The notes under the pieces were generated by a model, which was not told where the DNA came from, made no database searches, and saw only the letters and a program-made list of their open reading frames with translations. The translations under genes and the position numbers were made by a program. Source: Trichostrongylus colubriformis (Eukaryota; Nematoda; Chromadorea; Rhabditida; Trichostrongylidae). From it: DNA of 64,000 bases. Where the stretch lies: assembly GCA_963978905.1 (NCBI GenBank), contig OZ022258.1:40594591-40658590 (forward strand), written 5' to 3'. How positions within the stretch are numbered: position 1 is the stretch's first letter; each line of letters opens with the position of its first letter. Below, one piece after another: positions 57,762 through 64,000 of the stretch.

Positions 57762-58500
57762 TGGTGTTCTGAGGACGGATGATTGATGGAACAGACCATT
57801 TCCATTTAGTGATTGAATATAGTGCGCACAAAAGTGAGGCTCGGAGTGTTGCTTTTTCACATAAGGAAGTCGTGAAATGTCAGTTCTTTTGATCCTTTTC
57901 ACACAACTAGCTGCTGATCACTGGTGATCTGGTTATTGGCTGTTGAAATATCGAAAAGAATAGAAATATCTCCCTCATCTAGACTTTTCATAACGCCTAA
58001 TATAGCTAACTACACGAAATAGACAATAAGTGTGAGTTGATCCGAGCATCTACGTCGAAATCGCTACGGCGCCACGCAATCCATCTTTTTCAAAAAGTTT
58101 GGCGCGCCCCAACAACGATGCGCACGCGACCGCCCGCGCTGTCGCACCTTAGGTTTAGATACGATCCACTTCCCTGTACCTTGTTGAGGGTGGACAAATT
58201 TTACTGGTATTTAATATCATTCTTTACTTTGTGCTTCTGCATCGCGACAAGCTTTGGTTTGCATCTGGATTCGATTGGCTGAATAAGTTAATTGAGTAGT
58301 GTAACTGGGTATACCTGGGTATACATAGGCAATACATGCCAGGCAGTGGCCGATTCAGCTTCTTATGTTCAAGCGATAGTATTTAGTAACACCTTCACTT
58401 TGGTCTTTTTGCAGTGGTTGTTCGCAGGAAGATAGTGCGTCAGGAATCCCGGCTTTATTTCGCAGAAGTTCTATTCAACGTATGTTTTTTCGTCTAGGGG

Positions 58501-61500
58501 ATGTTGCATCGAACAGGGAATTTTGCTGTCTCAATTCGGTCACAGTCGTCCTTAGCAGACAAGCTGCGAGCTGTGGTTTCCGTAGATGATTCGGACAAGA
58601 AGTCCACTAGTGACAAAAGTTTCAAGCACGAGGCAGCGGACATGCAGGTGATTTTGTTAATTTCTTTTGTCTTTTCCTTTCGTACAATATTGGAAATTCT
58701 CGTAGCTAACTGAGGAAGAGTCATTGACCATTGGTTAACTGCTACAGCTATACGCTCCTGATTCTCTGTTGAAACCTCTTTTGTAATGGTGAACGATAGT
58801 TTCAGTTATGGTGGACGTCCATTTTTGACGCCAGAATAACTTTGCTAGGGTTAAATAAAGTCGGGGGGAGACGCAAAATTTTCACCCACGTCGAAGCTTT
58901 TTTCCATCCCTAGGCTAGGCTAAAGCAGATGAAACCTATGCTTTGACAGATGCGTTTTCATGTGAGAAGAAGGGATATCAATTTTAGCCTAAGCCTAGGG
59001 AGGGAAAGGAGCTTTGACGTCAATGCAAAGTTGCGTCTCCCCCTCCCCTCCCCCGACTTTATTTGACCCCTTTGCTAGTACTTCTTTTTGAAAATTTGGT
59101 GGGAAAGGCGGTAACGCTAAACAATGCCAAAAAAGGGGTGGGCAATAGTTGTTACCAAGACCACGAAGAACACCTGCCAGTAAAAGCTTTTTTGACTTTC
59201 TGCGGTTTATGGGGTTGTATGTTAAATAGTGCGTGGAAATGCGCAGTCACACGTCTTATTACGCTACAGCAGAGGACTGTGCCGTTATGAAGCAGAAATA
59301 AATTAATTTCAGGTTGTTGGGCGAAGATCCTTCCTTCCATTTTATACTCTAAACATTTGTTCCGTATTGATTTCGGCTCCAGACAGTGTTTAAACCATAA
59401 TGAAGATTGCTCAGAGCTCAACATCATACTCTTTGCGTTTGAGCACCTTATTAGCCAAAACCTGGGGTCACTCAAGGTGCTCTTCTTGGTGAATCGACAA
59501 GGGAAAATATCTGATCCAACGGGAAATTCTTCAAGGAAGTTTCTTATGCTGCATTTGAATGAAGGAAATTTTGACGTTTCAAGGCTGCGTCGTTCAACGA
59601 AATGTTTGTGATGCCCAAGAGGAAACTTCGCGGACAGTTGCTGGTGCGTTATTCAGTTTGTATTTGTTGTTTTGTTTGTAATACACTTCAAAGACACCGG
59701 AAGGGGTGAATTTGGCAGACGTGGAATATGGAAGTAGGTTGCTCAGCAGTGTAGCATTGGAGGAAGAACGAGACAAAACGGCGAAAAACCCGAGAAATAG
59801 GAACCCTAAAGCCCCCTTCTCTCTCGCTTGCCTCTGGGTCACTAGCCGGGATAGACGGGAGACGGGCGGAGAAGCAAGTGAGCTATGCGAACGTGCCCCC
59901 CCCCCCCCCGCCTTCAGCCCGCCCAGCTGCAGGACTGCAGGACGGCACGCCGTGCCTGATAAAATCCCAAGCCGCTTTTTTTCAATGCGAGTGCCACACG
60001 TCGTCTTTCTGAAGTTGAAGGTTTGCTTTCGGAGACTATGTGCTCACAGTTCTTAGTTTTCCCCTATCCCTTCCGGTGCTTTTAAAAGAAAACGATAGTA
60101 ATTCTTTTGTCATTCCGCAGATAGAGCAAGCCACCGGGCGAAGGAACTTAGAACAACGTAGTCGGCCCGATATCCATGATCGTTTATCTGTTCGAAGACC
60201 GAGAAGTGAAGAAATGTCTACTGATCAAGTGAGTCTTCTTACATCCCACTGAATCTCTAGTGGCACCAGTGATTAAATTATTCTTCAGCTGTTTCAAGAT
60301 ACCTTTATTTTCTTTTTTTTAGGATTGGACAGCAGTCTGGCCAGCAGCACGAAGCTTCGCCTCTTCGGTGGTACCACTTCCAGTGCGAATGGGAACTCGA
60401 CCTAATCCTGAGAAACGAGCTCCCTTTAAAAAACAGGTGTGTTTGAATCACTTTCTTCGTAACTCCTGTGTTTGCCTTTTTCTTTCTTACTGAATAACCA
60501 ATTACAGGGCAATCTAGAGCTGGTTAAAATACCCAACTTCCTTCATCTTACACCTGCCGCCATAGAAAAGCATTGCAATGCCATTAAAAGTCGGTGTTTT
60601 AATGATTCCGTGCATAAACTCGTATACTGAAAAGAAAACGTTCTTTCAGAGTTTTGCACTGAGTTCCCTCCAGAGCTGTTGTCAGACCAAGATTTAGCGA
60701 ACTCTGAGTTTCCGCTACGAATCAGCTACAACACTTATGTCCATCAAGGAATTAATATACGAGATAATCGTTCACGAGTAGTCACGCTACAGGTGGTTTC
60801 GTTTTTCTCGTTTCCGGTCAGGGGTGCCCTTTAGATTTTGGGTTCTACTCTCATTAGATTTTTTTTGTAGTCGAATCCACTGAAATTAAGATAACCTATA
60901 TGTACTCAATTATTCACCGCTGCCAGCCTTCGTTGATGTCGTCATAACCATTGAATTGGTCCCAGTAGATTCCATTCGGATTGCTATTTCTAATATGTTT
61001 ATTGGATTTGTCTTGAATGAAGCTGCTTTATTTGTGAGTTCTTCACCCTTTTGGGGACGTAGTACACACGCGCGTTCTGGAGGTAACCCTTCAGTGCCCG
61101 CTTAATCGTTAAAAGTCCGAATTTGAGAGGGGCGCATAAGAAGTTAATCGGACTAATTAGAAATGTGCTTGATTCTCTGAAAAGCTGCTCCTCTTCCAAC
61201 CTGGCGATATTTTTTCATTCCTTCCTACAGTGTGTAGGCTGCATTAACTTCGGCTTTCTTCCACTTTATATTTCACGGTTTTTCTGTGCAAGTAATCATT
61301 TTCTACGATTTTTTTGCGCCCCCGTTATTGATGCTTGAGACTTCTCGGGAATGATGTTAACAACTGTGATTTATACATATTACAGGTGAAGGTGTCAGCT
61401 CTTTCACTGTCTCCTAGGGCAAGAGAGAAACTTGTCCGCCTTGCAACCAATTGTTATGAAGAGAAGTCAGATATGCTGACCATAATTACAGATAGGTGCG

Positions 61501-63244
61501 TTTGTCTGATCGTGCCTGTGGCTCTGCACGTGACTGGATGCACCCTTTAGGTGCCATACGAGGAAACAAAATTTGGATTATGCGTTCTATCTCCTTACGG
61601 CGATCTTCCACGAAGCCAATGTTGGTGAATGAATTATATCTCGTGGACTGCATCACCCGTTTTTTTTTTCAGAAAGTAGAACCATGGGAAGCCCTGAAGG
61701 AAAGAGCTGACAGCCTCAAAGTTGAATTTGAAGGCTCAGAAACTCAAAAGAAATTGATATCGGTACTCAAGCAGGTCATCTCCCATGATAATCTTGTAAG
61801 TCGTCTTTTCGTTGGTTTCAGTCAATGTTTGCTTCAGTTCGTAATCTTCTGGGAGCTATCGTAAGTACTTTTCTTTTTATATGATGCAGTTGTAGCAGAT
61901 ATACGAACATTAGGGTTGCCACGAGCTCAAAATGCTTTCGTGTTCAGGAATCACCTTTGAAAAGTCGTGTTAAGTCTGAAGATCAACTAAGCAGTGACCC
62001 TGGTGTGAAAGAATTCGCACAAATGTGGAATACTTACGTCAATTCTGTGAGTTTCTCTAACGCTTCGTTTTGATTCTTTTGCTCACTTGGTTGATAAGTC
62101 GGGAAGTACTGTTAATAGTCGGATTTGAATTGCGGTGCTACTGGTTTTAGGCAGGGCCACTCGTCGAAAGCACCCACTTCAAGTCGTAATCGCTCTCGAG
62201 GTCATTTTGTTTACGCGTATTTGTCTAAGCCTTAGTAGAGTCAGTATTCTACCTATAGCCTTGAGCTTGCACAGCACAGAGGAAAACACGAATTTCTCCC
62301 ATCAGAATCGTTTCTTTGCAACATTTGAGTGCGATTCCGTTGGCGCCATACCATCCTGTGCTCTAGCCACAACGTTAGAGACGCGAAGCACAGTGGACTC
62401 CTTTCCCCTAATACCAGTAGTGCCTTGATTTCTTTCGCGTAACGAACAATATTTTACGTTCGACTTCACAAACATGTTGGCCAATTGACGTGAAAGTTCA
62501 CCTTTACAGGAAGAAACACCAGAGGCGACAAGAGAGTACGCAAAATCCATAAAGTCCTTGTTCGGAATAAAACCACCGGCTGAACATCGAGTATGATGCT
62601 CTAGTCCCGTGAAATTTGGTCATGATGTGCGGCTCAGTTGATTAGCTGGACTTGAGGAATTTCATACCGTTCAAGTGTACTTACTTAGCGAGAAAGATAT
62701 TTCCAGTTCCTTACTTTTTTAGCTTTTCTTTATAAGTGGCAGTGGTGTGTGTGAGTGAAGAAAGGTGTATCTGCAGAAATTACTGGTTTTCGTGCTTTTA
62801 AAATTAGTGCACCATTTTCTGCTTGCCGTTTGGAACCTCAACCATTCTGCACTGGGCAGCATCGGGCGGTCACCCATTAAACTCTCTTTGACTTGCAATT
62901 TGTTCACAATGTTTATCAGGAGTAGCATTGTTCCAATCCTGACAGGTTGGCCAGAAACATTACTCAAAAGACGAAAATGACGAAGCTGATGTAAGTAATG
63001 CCATTATGCGTCTTTCATTCAATACCTTTTGTTCACGATTGTCTCTGGAGGAACTGTCACCATGAACACCGCGCTGTGTGGAAACCTCTCTCGACTGTTC
63101 CAAAACCTTACAGAGCTCGACTTTAGGTAAACTTGGGACCGCAATTCTTCTGTTTGCTTTGGCACATGTGCTCACAAGTGAGGCCTAAGCGCGTTTTTTC
63201 AGCACGACAATTTCCGTCGGATCGGAAACAATGTAACCTTCTGA
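58501..63244 (+). CDS. mrps-35: Mitochondrial small ribosomal subunit protein S35 (mS35)
   Basis: Exons: 58501-58647, 60121-60228, 60323-60436, 60508-60589, 60650-60792, 61386-61495, 61551-61620, 61673-61795, 61948-62046, 62510-62596. All are joined by good donors and (T)TTCAG/TACAG acceptors with consistent phase. The ATG lies three bases after a tttttcgtctag acceptor, a likely spliced-leader site. The N-terminus ([17 protein letters not shown]) suits mitochondrial import. Family motifs: [54 protein letters not shown] and [18 protein letters not shown]. Product about 360 aa, slightly longer than the human protein. Two ends are possible: TGA at 62594-62596, or splicing at CGA|gtatga into 62946-62990 and 63203-63244 (TGA), both in phase with strong sites. 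Two MITEs lie in intron 1. It acts in the head of the mitochondrial small ribosomal subunit. Confidence 0.95.
58849..59070. mobile_element. hAT-like MITE with an intact 8-bp target duplication
   Basis: TTTGCTAG stands on both sides (58841-58848 and 59071-59078). Terminal inverted repeats: GGTTAAATAAAGTCGGGGG and CCCCCGACTTTATTTGACCC, continuing with GAGACGCAA/TTGCGTCTC. Inside are GCTAGGCTAAAG-type inverted segments. An 8-bp duplication is the hAT signature. In mrps-35 intron 1. Confidence 0.88.
59688..60085. mobile_element. Family A MITE in mrps-35 intron 1
   Basis: TCAA|AGACACCGGAAGGGGTGAAT at the left and CCCCTATCCCTTCCGGTGCT|TTTAA-type end at the right. Interior includes CTCAGCAGTGTAGCATTGGA and CGGCGAAAAACCCGAGAAAT. 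It ends only about 35 bp before the acceptor of the second coding exon. Confidence 0.78.
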
Positions 63245-63575
63245 ATTTCACTTTTGTATTGCCACTTAGTATCATAGTATAGAATATAGTAAATAAGAGC
63301 AGAGGGAAGAGATTTGATATTTATAGAGTTTGCAGTATAAATTTTGAGACTTCTAATTCTTTTCTACGACGACGTTCAGATTTCGCTCTTTTTAACGTTG
63401 TTGCAATTTTTGATAAATCTTGATCATTACGAAACACATCCAGAATAACGCATTACCGTAGACTCCCATTGTTCTCAGAACATTCCCTGTGATTGCGTTA
63501 TCATCTAATAATTATCATCTAAAATATGACCTGTCATTAGCAATAACTCGCAAAACAGCCGTATAGCGCGGAAAC
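63245..63575. other. 3' flank of mrps-35
   Basis: AT-rich; no exon seen. AATAAG-like polyadenylation candidates near 63292. Confidence 0.35.
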
Positions 63576-63927
63576 TTGAAGGAATCGTCCACGGAAAAAT
63601 GAGTTTTTCTTTTGCTCATACATTTATGTCGTATCTGCTTAATGTGGGCAGCATGCAGAGCTTCAGCGAAGAATTGTGATCTGGTTGAGATACAGCACCA
63701 CAGAGCCTTGGCTGTGTGGGCGGGGCCTCCGAGCAAGTGCCCAGCCCGACGTCCGCCGCGGTCGAAGAAGCATTGTAAGAACATAAAATTACGTAAACAA
63801 TCCCACTCTCCGTTCTTAGCCGAATTCACACTTTTCGCGTGAAATCTGCATGCGGCCCTTGTTAGGCAAATACAACATCAATATGTGGGCAACGAAGGAA
63901 CTCGTGTTCCCGTACAGATCCCTTTGA
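63576..63927. mobile_element. Family F MITE, diverged copy
   Basis: TTGA|AGGAATCGTCCACGGAAAAA at the left and CGTACAGATCCCT|TTGA at the right: the same altered tetramer on both sides. Interior motifs CATACATTTATGTCGTATCTG and GGGCGGGGCCTCC match family F. Confidence 0.75.
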
Positions 63928-64000
63928 GACGATGACAACAGACAACAGCCAGGACGATAATTAGGCTGAACCGTTTTTTGAGATAAGCAGTAAGCTGATT

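Larger units (their letters stand above)
55990..58178. mobile_element. Inverted-arm element split by nested insertions
   Basis: Arms CACTTCCCTGGATCGTATCT.. (55991-56065) and ..AGATACGATCCACTTCCCTG (58121-58178) are inverse copies, including GGTGCGACAGCGCGGGCGGT. Between them lie the mariner-like element at 56314-57057 and the 57291-57761 element. Likely one older element enlarged by later insertions. Confidence 0.55.

Overview
This window is nuclear DNA from a nematode, most likely a hookworm-like strongylid (Ancylostoma or Necator type). That placement is my inference. It rests on short introns with TTTCAG-type acceptors, on gene content with nematode relatives, and on a very high load of short inverted-repeat transposons. 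Nothing bacterial is present: no operons, no ribosome binding sites and no CRISPR. Almost all short open frames are chance frames in repeats. The real genes had to be assembled exon by exon from splice signals, phase and family motifs.

Genes found. (1) 256-865 (+): the last two exons of a Cys-loop ligand-gated ion channel subunit. (2) 2915-12816 (-): about 14 exons of a PLD3/PLD4-type phospholipase D with both HKD motifs. Its introns carry six inverted-repeat elements, and its first exon was not resolved. (3) 17815-18141 (-): two exons of an unrecognised multi-pass membrane protein. (4) 22686-22904 and 23713-23874 (-): two possible signal-peptide first exons. (5) 39213-44366 (-): an intact 1717-residue Helitron Rep/helicase ORF. 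(6) 50010-52286 (-): an unrecognised eight-exon gene built from a duplicated two-exon module. (7) 58501-63244 (+): a complete gene for mitochondrial ribosomal protein S35.

Repeat layout. About half of the window is repeats. Several MITE families share TTAA (or one-base variants) at both ends, and most also start AGRCAC, which suggests one TTAA-using, piggyBac-like mobilising system. Other elements carry TA (Tc1/mariner-like), an 8-bp duplication (hAT-like) or TTA (PIF/Harbinger-like). From 29.3 to 38.2 kb lies a satellite block. Its core is about 14 units of ~443 bp, each a dimer of ~220-bp halves, with 884-bp higher-order copies and decayed monomers on both flanks. The Helitron lies beside it. 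A second array with ~146-bp units in an A/B alternation lies at 46.4-47.6 kb. Two fold-back elements carry tRNA-like sequence. A family of paired G-tracts followed by TCGTA recurs at six places.

The protein genes have unrelated roles (membrane channel, lysosomal/ER phospholipase family, mitochondrial ribosome, mobile-element replication) and do not form one pathway. What unites the window is its mobile-element ecology.
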